From Acanthochromis polyacanthus (Eukaryota; Chordata; Actinopteri; Pomacentridae): 64,000 nt of DNA. The notes beneath the pieces were generated by a model. It did no database searches. It was not told the origin of the DNA and saw nothing but the letters and a program-made list of their open reading frames with translations. Every line of letters starts with the position of its first letter. The stretch's first letter is position 1. The DNA lies in contig NC_067125.1 of the NCBI RefSeq assembly GCF_021347895.1, positions 20,997,850-21,061,849 of the forward strand. Reading direction: 5' to 3'. Of this stretch, positions 24,268 through 33,325 are shown in pieces. The translations under genes and the position numbers were made by a program.

Positions 24268-25475
24268 TCGGACAGTGATGGGCTTTCCAGTCGGGCCAAG
24301 TCAGTACCAGCACTAGATCCTGGCAGAGGGTTTTTCCGGGCAAAAAGTCCTCCATCAGTTTCCCCAGCAGAGTTAGCAGCCCGGGCCAGGAGTCCTTCCC
24401 CACCACAAGTCAGGACACCTGTTAAAGTTCCAGAGCGTTTCAAAAGTCCTGAGACACTGCCAAAGACAGCAGCACAATTTAGGAGTCCTGAACCTCCACA
24501 AGCTCCTTTGAGTCCAAAGCCAGTTCTTACCAGTAAGCAAGAACAAAATGGCACAGTAGCCAAAAGCATGGTCAATGGTAGAGCAAATGGTAATATGAAC
24601 CATCCAGGCACCAGCACCAACCAGGTGGAAAGTACAGATGACCAGGGTCTGACACGTAAGAAGGTAGTAAAGGTGGTTCGTCGTGTTGTCAGGAAGGTCC
24701 TACCCACAGAAGAGGAAGAGACCACTGTACCAACACAAAACACAGACAAAGCTCCAGAAGCAACCAAACTTTCTGCCGAGCCCGTTAAAGGAGTGGCAGC
24801 CCCATCTTCAGTGTCCAAGGCTCACGTGATGTCAGGATTCTCTTTTAAACATGACGTCATCAAAACAGAGGAAAGTGAGGACATTTCAAGAGGACTGACA
24901 AATCTTATGATTAGAGGAAGGGCAAGGGAGCCCCGTCCACGAATATGCAAAGAAGAACGACCAGAAAAACTAGAGCTGGAAAAGGCAAAAGAGAAGAAAG
25001 AGAAAAATTATGAACCAGAGGAGACAAAAGAGGAGGATAAAACCACCCCAAAATCACAGTACGTGATAAAACCTGCAAGCTGTGTTCCAGTTGTAAAGGA
25101 AGTCCTCTCTCCTGTGGTTGCTCCAAACACAACGAACACAGCTTCTGTGGGCTCAGCACCAGCTTCTTCCAAACCAACTCATTCCAGACCTTTATCTCTC
25201 CCATCAGTTGTGGGCTTTATCCCAACTCCCAAATCCACACCATTGGCTCCACCTTCTGGCTTCATACCTGAACTCAGTACAGCTGCCACTGTGAAACCCA
25301 CCACAGCAACCCCCAAATCTTCCTCCCTCTCTTCTTCATCACGTTTCATCCCAGCCCCTAAATCCTCTTCAACTGCAAATCCTGTGAACCCTGATTGTCC
25401 ACGTCTCAATCCTGGTCCACTGTCTCCCCTTCTGCAGTCAGTCCTGTTCAGCAACCTGCTATCAGCCAACAAGAG
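24268..25475 (+). CDS. myo18a: myo18a gamma-type large Pro/Ser-rich exon
   Basis: Encodes a disordered, Ser-Pro-rich N-terminal extension. Residues 1-80 are studded with [KR]xxSP motifs (RAKSPPSVSP, RARSPSPP, RFKSPE, QFRSPE). Around residue 130 lies a strongly basic KKVVKVVRRVVRKVLP stretch, then an acidic/basic coiled segment rich in E and K, then repeats of the form (G/R)FIP-x-x-KS (GFIPTPKS, GFIPELS, RFIPAPKS). The start is the acceptor TGAGTAG at 24267 preceded by a good polypyrimidine tract; an in-frame TAG in the acceptor excludes upstream extension. The best donor is AAGAG/GTACAG at 25475. The main frame is in phase with upstream exons, but near 25426-25429 (a CCCC run) the plausible coding frame changes by one base: downstream PSAVSPVQQPAISQQE fits the donor and the phase-0 exon at 30834, while the upstream frame does not. 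Confidence 0.82.
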
Positions 25476-26212
25476 GTACAGTGTCCACAATCTGCATGTC
25501 AGGCCAGCATTTTGGACTTGGCGTGGAAAATGCTTAACGACTTGAAATGCATGTTTCAAATAAAAGAGCACTGGTGTGGTTTGCTAATAGGCACCACTTA
25601 CATGCGTAACCTCATTGTGCACAGTTCTTAAGTCACTTGACAGCTGTGAAAGATAAAAATAAGAAGCGTATATTGTACTTTGTTATTGCAACATTCTTAA
25701 TAATATCAAGGGAAAAGTTACTAAGAACATCTTTTCCTATTTAACTTATAGTGACAGGGCCAAATGATGGTGAGGTCAGTTAGTTTAATAATTAATTGGT
25801 TTACATTTCTCTATTATTTAGTCTAGAACAAGAAAGCATCTCCTTATTAACGAGTGTAGTGTTGAAAATTCACACCCAATGGCCAGAAGTAGGAGAGACA
25901 GCAGCCTGCACTGCACGCTAACCTCGTCAGCTAATAGTCAATAATAAATCAAGCAAGCAAACAAATAGACTCAAGTCAGGCTCAGGTCTCATATTTGCAG
26001 CTAGTTATTTTAGATGCTAAGTTAAATTAAAGACCGATAGCCTGCCATAACACTTTGAGTCTTTGTGTCATGATTCAATGCAAAATTTATTGTCGATTCA
26101 AAGCAATTTTTCAATAAAATGAAGGGTTGCCCCACAATTTTGGATCCTCCTGTTCACTGTGTGCCAGACTGGTGATGTCTGTTCTTTCCTTCTGAACTTT
26201 ACATGAAACATA
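25476..26212. other. Intron, no gene seen
   Basis: Start of a 5.4-kb myo18a intron. No recognised element before the duplicated block at 26213. Confidence 0.5.
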
Positions 26213-26500
26213 CCAGACAGTTAAGCAAGCTGATTTTGATGATAGTTGTTGTCTGACTAAATGACAAAAAATAAAAATCCTTCATCTCTTATCTGGACTG
26301 CAAAAATTAATCTTTAACATTTGTGAATTGATTCAGTCATGGAAGATAAGGATTGTCATTTTAAATCGTTTTATTCTTAGTATAAATATTTGTTGTCCAT
26401 GTTCAGGTCACAATTTCTACTTGACCAACACTCTTCAACAAGATGTCTGTAAAATAAGAGTTTAAATGTTGGTTTACTGGGATAAACACTTTATAATGAC
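26213..26500. repeat. Intronic duplicated block, copy A
   Basis: About 290 bases beginning CAGACAGTTAAGCAAGCTGA and ending near GGGATAAACACTTTATAATG. They recur in the same orientation at 31134-31420 with only scattered mismatches and small indels. Non-coding; no transposon termini visible. Confidence 0.85.
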
Positions 26501-27174
26501 CCTGTTGGTTTTGTATTATTACTCCTCTTTGGACAACTACACAGATATACAAAAACTGTGTATTATAGACCCTTTATTTGTTTACAAACATTGTGACGTT
26601 TTTTGTGGGCGGGGCTTATGCTGGAGGCAAAAGCGGAGCGAGAAGTCAAGCGGGACTGGGAGTATATAGTTTGCGCTGGGAGTTTGCGCTGCAAACTCGA
26701 GCATTTTTAACCTGTTAAACTTCAGTGTACTGCCGGCGGTACCCTTACTAATTTGCATAGGAATTTAAAGAATGTCCGAAAGCTGCAAACGCGATTATAT
26801 AAACACTATACGCCAATGGAAAGCTTAGATTCTCATGAATCTGTCGGTATAAACCACTTTCAGATGTGATTACCACAGCAGGTAATATAAACACATTTGT
26901 CCGATAAACAACGAATATCCATCCATCCTTTCTCTGTACACGGCTTCAACGTACACAGCGCGACTCACATTTCCGGGTTCATTATTACACACAGATGAAA
27001 ATATTCCACAAAAACGGCCATAATCCAACCTTGGACATCCAGACGACACAAGCCAGTAAACTATTTTGTCCAAAACATGTCTTGAAGTCTGTATATAATC
27101 CACAAATCGGTCGTTTTCAAGGAAATGCACCTCGCGATGTGCGTCCAATATTCCCTGTATTTCTCGTCATATTT

Positions 27175-27287
27175 AACGGGTTATTGTTTTTGATTGTATT
27201 TTTTTCTGTGTCTTGTTGTGTCCTTGTTCTTATGGTGTGTGTATTTGGACCCGGTGTCGGGAATAAAGCTGAACTGAATTGAATTGA
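27175..27287 (+). mobile_element. 5'-truncated retroposon tail inserted in the THAP element
   Basis: Absent from the homologous block at 45.7 kb, which fixes its edges. Flanked by ATATTT at 27169-27174 and 27288-27293. Contains GGAATAAAGCTGAA and ends CTGAATTGAATTGA, a short-repeat tail as in L2/RTE-type retroposons. Confidence 0.75.
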
Positions 27288-27314
27288 ATATTTTTTTTAT
27301 TTACAAATAGAATA

Positions 27315-27566
27315 TTAGCGATTTTTTGTACTGAAAATGGCTGGAATTGACTGCAGCTGATCGTCTCTGTCCAGTCTTTTCGCCTCAGTATTTAACCACA
27401 ACTGTCTTCGTTCCCTCTGAGCACGAGTGTTCGGTGGAATCCTATAAAACTTTAATTTGCGTTCGCCAATGTCATTCCTCCTATTATGGCATCCAAAAAC
27501 ACAGCAGGACGACATTTTAGAAAAGTTGATAGAGCCTAGTCCCTCAGTCTTTCGCCTTTCGGTCAC
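27315..27566 (-). pseudogene. THAP zinc-finger exon of a DNA transposon
   Basis: An 83-codon minus-strand frame contains MSSCCVFGCHNRRND, then KFYRIPPN and RRQLWLNTEAKRLDRDD. This is the N-terminal half of a THAP DNA-binding finger (C-x2-4-C, then the F-x-x-P and W positions); the second zinc pair (C-x2-H) and the AVPTIF-type box would follow, and QSIPAIF at the end corresponds to that box. The second zinc pair itself is not seen, so the domain is probably truncated or degenerate. It sits in the expected N-terminal position of a THAP-type transposase; the catalytic part is missing. Confidence 0.75.
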
Positions 27567-27641
27567 GGCCGCGGCTTCCTCTTTTGCCTCCAGCTAAAGC
27601 TGTGACGTCATTCGTGACGTGGGTCATTAAAGGGTCTATAT

Positions 27642-28265
27642 GTTGTTTTGGATATAATCTGCCAGGATGTCTTCTTTATGTTATCTTTAATGTTTGGGGA
27701 CTGAACAAGTCCTCTATTATTAACTGTTTATGATTATTGATTATTGTTATTGCTATTGGGCACACCTACAGTAGGTGTGGAGGGAAATGGAAGCAATGTT
27801 AATTCTTTAACACAGTTTGTCACCCTGAATTTTCACGTCACTCATTTCCTCACAAACCTTTGGTTTTGGTCTCAAAATCGAACGTTGTTTGATTGTTGTT
27901 GAAGCTTCTATGGTTTTGCAGATTTTAGAACTTGCTATTGTTGAGCCTGAAAGCCTTGTTGTGACTGAGTCTAGTGTCAAAACAAGCAGGATGACAGTTC
28001 TTCGTTTTTTCACCCTTTACATCTAACATAGAAGAATGTAGCTCATAAGCTTTGTTTATAAAGAGAGAATCCAAGCAGAGACTCCTTCACATGCTTAGGA
28101 GACTCATGTAGAGCCAAGTACTGTAATGCTACTTTGTGACTAGTGCAAATCTCCAGGAACTAAGCAGATGGAAGAATGGAACACGACACCAAGAAGCAGT
28201 TTTTCCCCAGTATTTTTGCTGAGTTGTTCAACTAAGACCTGGGTGTTGGTTTCTTTGAAAACAAA
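27642..28265. other. Intron, no gene seen
   Basis: Contains a short stretch (27690-27780) resembling the minisatellite-like fish repeat seen at 9262. No exon recognised. Confidence 0.45.
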
Positions 28266-28503
28266 TTCTAGGGCTGTACAGCAGCTCATGGTTAGCACTG
28301 TCACCTCACAGATCCCCAGTTTGTGTCCTGGCCTGGGCCTGGGATCTTTCTGCATGGAGTTTTCATGTGGGATTTCCCGGGCTCTCCGGCTTCCTCTCAC
28401 CGTCCAAAAACATGCTGAGTTGATTCTAAATTGTCCATGAGTGTGATTGTTTGGCTCTATATATAGCACATTGATAGACTGGTGACCTCTCCAGGTATCC
28501 CCT
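28266..28503 (+). mobile_element. SINE copy, left part (split)
   Basis: Same family as 19419-19645: GGTTAGCACTGTCACCTCACA, TCTTTCTGCATGGAGTTTTC, CTCTCCGGCTTCCTCTCACC, CCAAAAACATGCTGAGTTGA, GACTGGTGACCTCTCCAGG. The sequence stops at 28503 where a 1.6-kb foldback element is inserted and resumes at 30136. Confidence 0.8.
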
Positions 28504-30135
28504 GGGTCATTCCGTGTGGTTTCACCAGATGGTGGTTGCCGCACCATTTTCAAATTAGTCCTAAATTTGTATGCCATCAGATAGTCACAAAAGTACTTTC
28601 TATGCAAATTGTAGGCCTGTAGCTCTAATAGTTTCTGAGTTGTGGGGTCTGAAATTTTCAGAATTTGGGCTATAAAAAGCCTCGCCAGCATTTTTTGCAT
28701 CTTTAAGTGGTTATTTCTCAGCCTCTAGACATACCAGAGAGCTGTGAGTTGGTAAACAAGGCCTCTGCATGTAGCTAGTGCCCCACAAACATCCTCAGGC
28801 GTATCCCTACACTCTGCAGGCCATGGGTTCTTGCTAAAAGTGCTAAAAATTAAGAAATACCTGCTCACAAGTGGTGTTTGGGACCTTAAAAGTACCAGAA
28901 ATACTGCACAGAAGTGTTCTAACACCCCTGGGTTCCATTCTACACAAACTTGTGTGATAACTTAGCAAACTGGAGCTTTCTAGGTACCTCAGTTTGGAAA
29001 ATATGAGCTCCCAAAGTTGGACGAGATTTTTAATTGGCTATTTTTGGTGGCAAAAATCTCAGTGTGGGACAGGTACCAGAGACCCCAAATTTATCTACAA
29101 GACAGTTCCATCTGTCTTCTATCACTGTACAAAAAAGCAGCAGGGTTATATTTGTAGTTACTGAGATATTCTTACTGAAAATGGCATGGGTAATGTCAAA
29201 ATTCTTTTTTGCTTTTCAGTACTTTAAATTGGGATACAAGTATTAGTAGTCATTGCAATGGTAGTATTATGTATGTTTTGTTCTTTTTGAAATGTTAGTT
29301 GTTAAAGGTGACTACCTTCAAAAAGTGTAATGGACTTAGGTATACCCAAGTTATAACTTAGGTATAGGTTCTTTTGGTTGTAGCATGACTTTGTACAATT
29401 AAATTTAACATGTTTAAGCCCACTGCACTGATACTGTAAAATTCAACATTATTGTTTTTTTTTTTAATTAATCAACCATGAACTACTACAGAGCTCCCTG
29501 AATTCAAGTTAGTACATGTAATTTGTATGTGTATGTTATAATTACATGTATGCATTGCAAATGGGTGTCAACATGTCATGATATCTACAGGTATGGCTCT
29601 AAACTAGACCTTGTGACACAAAAAGGGCATTACGCTTTTTCCCTAGAAAGCTCCAGTTTGCTAAGTTATCACACAAGCTTGTGTAGAATGGAACCCAGGG
29701 GTGTTGGAACACTTCTGTGCAGTGTTTCTAGTACTTTTAAGGTCCCAAACACCACTCGTGAGTAGTATCTCTTAATTTTTTTAGCACTTTTAGCAAGAAC
29801 CCATGGCCTGCAGAGTGTAGGCAAACACCTGGGGATGTTTGTGGGGCACTAGCTACATGCAGAGGCCTTGTTTACCAACTCACAGCTCTCTGGTATGTCT
29901 AGAGGCTGAGAAATAACCACTTAAAGATGCAAAAAATGCTGGCGAGGCTTTTTATAGCCCAAATTCTGAAAATTTCAGACCCCCACAACTCAGAAAACTA
30001 TTAGAGCTACAGACCTACAATTTTGCATAGAAAGTACTTTTGTGACTATCTAATGGCATGCAAATTTAGGACTAATTTGAAAATGGTGCAGCAACACCCC
30101 CAAGGAATATCTGGTCATTTCACCTGGAATGACCC
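28504..30135. mobile_element. Long-armed foldback transposon, inserted in a SINE
   Basis: Inverted arms of about 500-540 bases: 28504-29040 and 29610-30135 are complementary with few mismatches. For example GAACACTTCTGTGCAGT appears at the right and its complement at 28904-28920, and GGCCTTGTTTACCAACTCAC at the right pairs with 28747-28766. The outer ends are GGGTCATTCC and GGAATGACCC. The central 570 bases are unique. No coding potential. The SINE sequence is continuous if this block is removed. Superfamily undetermined. Confidence 0.88.
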
Positions 30136-30231
30136 TCCTGCCTTCACCATAAGTCAGCTAGGATAGACCCCAGCCCCCCATGACCCTAATGAAGAGTAAT
30201 GAGTGTGTAGACAATGAATGGATGGAAAACA
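30136..30231 (+). mobile_element. SINE copy, right part (split)
   Basis: Continuation of the SINE at 28266: CTGCCTTCACCATAAGTCAG, GATAGACCCCAGCCCCCCATG and a 3' end with AATGGATGG. Confidence 0.8.
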
Positions 30232-30833
30232 CATGCTGCCACTGAGCACTACACTAACTCTGAGAACCAGCTGATGGATTCTTAAGGGTTACCACCAACT
30301 CAATTGCATTTTTCTTTAGTTTTGAATAAAATATATACATTCTTGTATTGTCTTTGTGTTGCTGGCATGATGATTACATGAGTTTTAAAATCTTTAGCAG
30401 AAAGGCTGAAAACAGCAATGATTGTCGGCCATTTTTATAGAACATTGCTTAAGCTCAGTGAAATGTATGGTGGCTCTAGTTTAGTTTTTTTTCACATGCT
30501 CGATTTGTTTTTTAAACTTGTGCTTGTGTGTGTGGATACATTGGTTTTGTGATGAGCATGCTGTTTGGACCACTTTAATTCATAGTACTACTAACAATCT
30601 TTAATCGGACTGCCACAGTAATTCAGACTGCTACTGTGATGCTGATGATGGTGTGTGTGTGTGTGTGTGTGTGTGTGTCAAGATAGTTGTTGCTCACAGA
30701 TACATTTTTTATTTCCCGAGGCATAAATCACATATCCATGTGTTTAGTAGCTTTATGTTTGTGTGTGCTCATGGGCTTTGCTTCATGTCTGTCAGTGGTC
30801 CCAAAGTCAATTTGTTGCTGCTTTACCTTGTAG
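30232..30833. other. Intron with (TG)n microsatellite
   Basis: No exon seen before 30834. A (TG) run of about 15 units lies at 30649-30679. Confidence 0.6.
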
Positions 30834-30896
30834 GAGGCATCGCTCAGTCCCACTGAGGAGGCTCAGCGACGCCTGATGAGGATCTTCAGTGCCCCT
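30834..30896 (+). CDS. myo18a: myo18a exon (N-terminal linker)
   Basis: 63-base phase 0-0 exon between a good acceptor (TTTACCTTGTAG) and the donor GTAAAT at 30897. Encodes EASLSPTEEAQRRLMRIFSA plus P, an amphipathic basic/acidic segment. Its phase matches both the following exon at 33248 and, if the one-base defect in the large exon is accepted, the preceding exon at 24268. I do not know its counterpart in mammals. Whether it is specific to the gamma form or shared with the PDZ form cannot be told from the sequence. Confidence 0.72.
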
Positions 30897-30946
30897 GTAA
30901 ATCACCCTGCTGTGCTGTCCATCTGCATATAGAGTCTTGAACTGCA

Positions 30947-31032
30947 TTTTTCTCTCCATGCCAGCTCTTATACTAACCGTGAACCATTGCGCATTTGCAG
31001 AGACAAAATTAATAATACTGGCCTACTGCATG
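30947..31032. repeat. Short intronic duplication, copy A
   Basis: TTTCTCTCCATGCCAGCTCT ... GAGACAAAATTAATAATACT ... GGCCTACTG. Recurs at 31425-31492 with a short deletion. Confidence 0.7.
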
Positions 31033-31133
31033 TAATTCTTCTACTTTCTGTCTCTTTATTGTCATAACCTAAAATAACCCCCAAAAAGTCCAAATTACTT
31101 ATTAAAAAACTTCCATCGCCTAAAGATTCCAAG

Positions 31134-31420
31134 ACAGACAGTTAAGCAAGCTGATTTTGATGATAGTCGTCTGACTAAATGACAAAAAAAAATAAAAATT
31201 CCTTCATCTCTTATCTTGACTGCAAAAATTAATCTTTAACATTTGTGAATTGATTCAGTCATGGAAGATAAGGATTGTCATTTTAAATCATTTTATTCTT
31301 AGTATAAATATTTATTGTCCATGTTCAGGTCATAATTTCTAGACCAACACTCTTCAACAAGATGTCTTGTAAAGTAAGAGTTTAAATGCTGGTTTACTGG
31401 GATAAACACTTTATAATGAT
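31134..31420. repeat. Intronic duplicated block, copy B
   Basis: Second copy of 26213-26500, same orientation. It is placed between the two copies of the 30947 repeat. Confidence 0.85.
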
Positions 31421-31424
31421 AACA

Positions 31425-31492
31425 CTTTTCTCTCCATGTTAGCTCTTATGCTAACCCGTGAGACAAAATTAATAATACTGGCCTACTGGTAT
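31425..31492. repeat. Short intronic duplication, copy B
   Basis: Second copy of 30947-31032 lacking the CATTGCGCATTTGCA segment. Confidence 0.7.
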
Positions 31493-31851
31493 TTATGTAG
31501 CAGACAGTAGACCTGACAGAGCTACAGTTGCTGAATTTGTCCAAAATCAACTTCAGAAAGTGTTGATATTTAAACTACTAAATATCTGACAGGTTTTCAA
31601 ATTTGTAAGCTCAGGGGCTCATTTAATGTTAGCAGAGCATGCATCTGAAAAATGATATTCTCTATGATGAAAGGTTTCTTGCAAAAATGCTCCTTAGACA
31701 TTGACTTGCCAAAGAACCAGCTTTTACCTTTTAAACTCTGGGCCTGATCCACTGCATCCTATTTGATCAGATAATATAGTAAAATTCTGACTGAGGTACA
31801 AGCCATTCTGAAAACATCACTTTTCTTCATAAACTTTTCAAACTGGACCAT
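31493..31851. other. Intron, no gene seen
   Basis: No recognised feature. Confidence 0.5.
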
Positions 31852-32235
31852 CCATCCATCCATCCAACCATCCATTCTCTATACACCGTTTTATCCTCAC
31901 TAGGGTTGCGGGGGGGCTGGAGCCTATCCCAGCTGACTCGGGCGAAGGCAGGGGACACCCTGGACAGGTCGCCAGTCTGTCACAGGGCTACATATACACA
32001 CAAACAATCACACTCACATTCACACCTACGGACAATTTAGAGTAACCAATTAACGTCAGCATATTTTTGGACTGTGGGAGGAAGCCGGAGTGCCCGGAGA
32101 AAACCCACGTATCCACAGGGAGAACATGCAAACTCCATGCAGAAAGATCCCAGGCCCAGGCCGGGATTTGAACCAGGGATCTTCTTGCTGCAAGATGAAA
32201 GTGCTAATCACTACTCCACTGTGCAGCCCCAAACT
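31852..32235 (-). mobile_element. High-copy fish retroposon, near full length
   Basis: Reads on the minus strand as GGCTGCACAGTGGAGTAGTG (tRNA-like head with an A-box-like start), TTCAAATCCCGGCC (B box), CTGCATGGAGTTTGCATGTT, CACTCCGGCTTCCTCCCAC, then CTGGCGACCTGTCCAGG, GATAGGCTCCAGCC, and a 3' tail of ATGGATGG units (ATCC run at 31853-31880 on the plus strand). It is the best-preserved copy of the family seen at 19419 and 28266. Confidence 0.85.
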
Positions 32236-32328
32236 GGACCAATCAAACTGATCTTCTCAAAAGCTTAGTACTTCTCTGGTGATGATTTATTCTTTGCACT
32301 TGACAGCACTCCACTCTGCTCTGCTCTT

Positions 32329-32902
32329 CTAGCCTAGCTGCGCTAGACCCAGCTCTTAAGACACAAGGGTCTAGGAACGCTAGACAGGGAAGGAGGCGGG
32401 CTAAAAGGTTGTCTTTCAAATCACTCTGCAGCAATTGGGTAGGTATACAACCAATCAGCGCAACGAATAGGCTGATGTAGTTCTTGGAGCACCGGCGGAT
32501 TGTGGCTAAGTCCCATTAGCTTCCCAACCAGTGGAGCCAACTGGTATATTAAGGATTTGCCATATCCCGTCGGCATAAGTCCAAATACGTCTTTCTTCTC
32601 AATGAAACACTTCAGTGCCGTCCTTTGTTTATCTTTCAAGTTGAATTTTAGCTTCAAATCTTTAAGGGCTGTGGCCAAAGCCGAGTCGAAAGATAACTGT
32701 TTATTGTGCGCCAGTTGTTTCTGTCAGAATCGTCGCGCCTCTGTCGTCACTTTGTTACGCCCCCCTTCTGACTCTACACTTCATGGTGATTCGTCCGGCC
32801 AGTTTTAGGAGAATCCAACCTCGAGCCTTATGGAGGGTAACTAGACCCACCCTGGCAGAGAATTAAATTCGTTGCCGTGGGTTGTCTAGCGCGGCTAGGC
32901 TA
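32329..32902. mobile_element. Non-autonomous transposon carrying a RecQ-like helicase fragment
   Basis: 574-base element with an exact 8-bp target duplication CTGCTCTT (32321-32328 and 32903-32910). Its inverted ends read CTAGCCTAGCTGCGCTAGAC and GTCTAGCGCGGCTAGGCTA. It carries the helicase fragment described separately. The superfamily is not certain; an 8-bp duplication fits hAT or P-type elements. Confidence 0.85.
32421..32678 (-). pseudogene. RecQ-type helicase N-terminal fragment in a transposon
   Basis: 85-codon minus-strand frame. KFNLKDKQRTALKCFIEKKD is a RecQ-type Q/0 motif segment, followed by VFGLMPTGYGKSLIYQLAPL, which contains a Walker A box (PTGYGKS). After about 57 residues the similarity stops at GKLMGL and the DEAD-box and later motifs are absent. 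In-frame coding seems to extend upstream (SFDSALATALKD). It is a captured or leftover helicase 5' exon rather than an active gene. Confidence 0.75.
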
Positions 32903-32910
32903 CTGCTCTT

Positions 32911-33247
32911 CAGCTTTGTACCACATTCCCTTTCAAGTAAAATATTACTAATGTTTCCCCTACCAGTTAACAATAGCTGTCTGTTTAAACTGATCTACAT
33001 TTCTAAAAACATTTTTTTTTGTCACTGAAATCATCTACGCCCCATGTTTGGTCAATGTAAAGCCATTTTTACTTGTCCATTCTCTGTTTTTGTTGCTTTT
33101 GTGCAATGCGGTTTCTTCATCTGAAGTTCCATGTTGACCTTGTCTCTTTTTTCTCCTTGTTCTTCCCCTCGTTCTCTTTCCTTGACTCCATGTCTTACTC
33201 ACACTGCTTTTGCTGGCTGTCGTTTCTGTGGCTGTTTTGTGGATAAG
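32911..33247. other. Intron, no gene seen
   Basis: The end is pyrimidine-rich (CTTTTTTCTCCTTGTTCTTC) ahead of the next exon. Confidence 0.55.
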
Positions 33248-33325
33248 CTGGAGCCGGCAGTGAGTGTTTCATCTTCTGTCCAAGCCTCCGTCCCTGCAGC
33301 CCTGCAGCCCCAGGGCTCACTTCAG
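33248..33325 (+). CDS. myo18a: myo18a exon (low-complexity linker)
   Basis: 78-base phase 0-0 exon encoding LEPAVSVSSSVQASVPAALQ then PQGSLQ, ended by a good donor CAG/GTACCA at 33326. The acceptor GTGGATAAG is weaker, but a long pyrimidine-rich tract lies 20-110 bases upstream. Phase 0 on both sides fits the exons at 30834 and 39149, which is the main support. The Ala/Ser/Gln/Pro-rich product has no recognisable domain. It may be alternatively spliced. Confidence 0.58.

Larger units (their letters stand above)
26565..27641. mobile_element. THAP-domain DNA transposon (internally deleted)
   Basis: Ends are perfect 13-base inverted repeats TATAGACCCTTTA / TAAAGGGTCTATA. Subterminal sequence is also inverted (GCTGGAGGCAAAAG on both sides, at ~26620 and ~27580 in complement). 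A minus-strand THAP domain lies near the right end. The middle (26710-27357) is shared with a separate element at 45553-46109. A 113-base retroposon fragment is inserted at 27175-27287. Target duplication is not clear. THAP fingers occur in P-element-like and related transposases, so that class is likely but not proven. Confidence 0.78.

Noticed and set aside
24508..24510. ATG at 24508 as the start of the long open frame
   Set aside because: Coding-like sequence (SP-rich motifs) extends in frame back to the acceptor at 24267, and two upstream exons join in phase, so this Met is internal.
24225..24818. 197-codon minus-strand frame over the large myo18a exon
   Set aside because: Low-complexity antisense of the Ser-Pro-rich coding strand; no domain. 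The same applies to 25179-25571.
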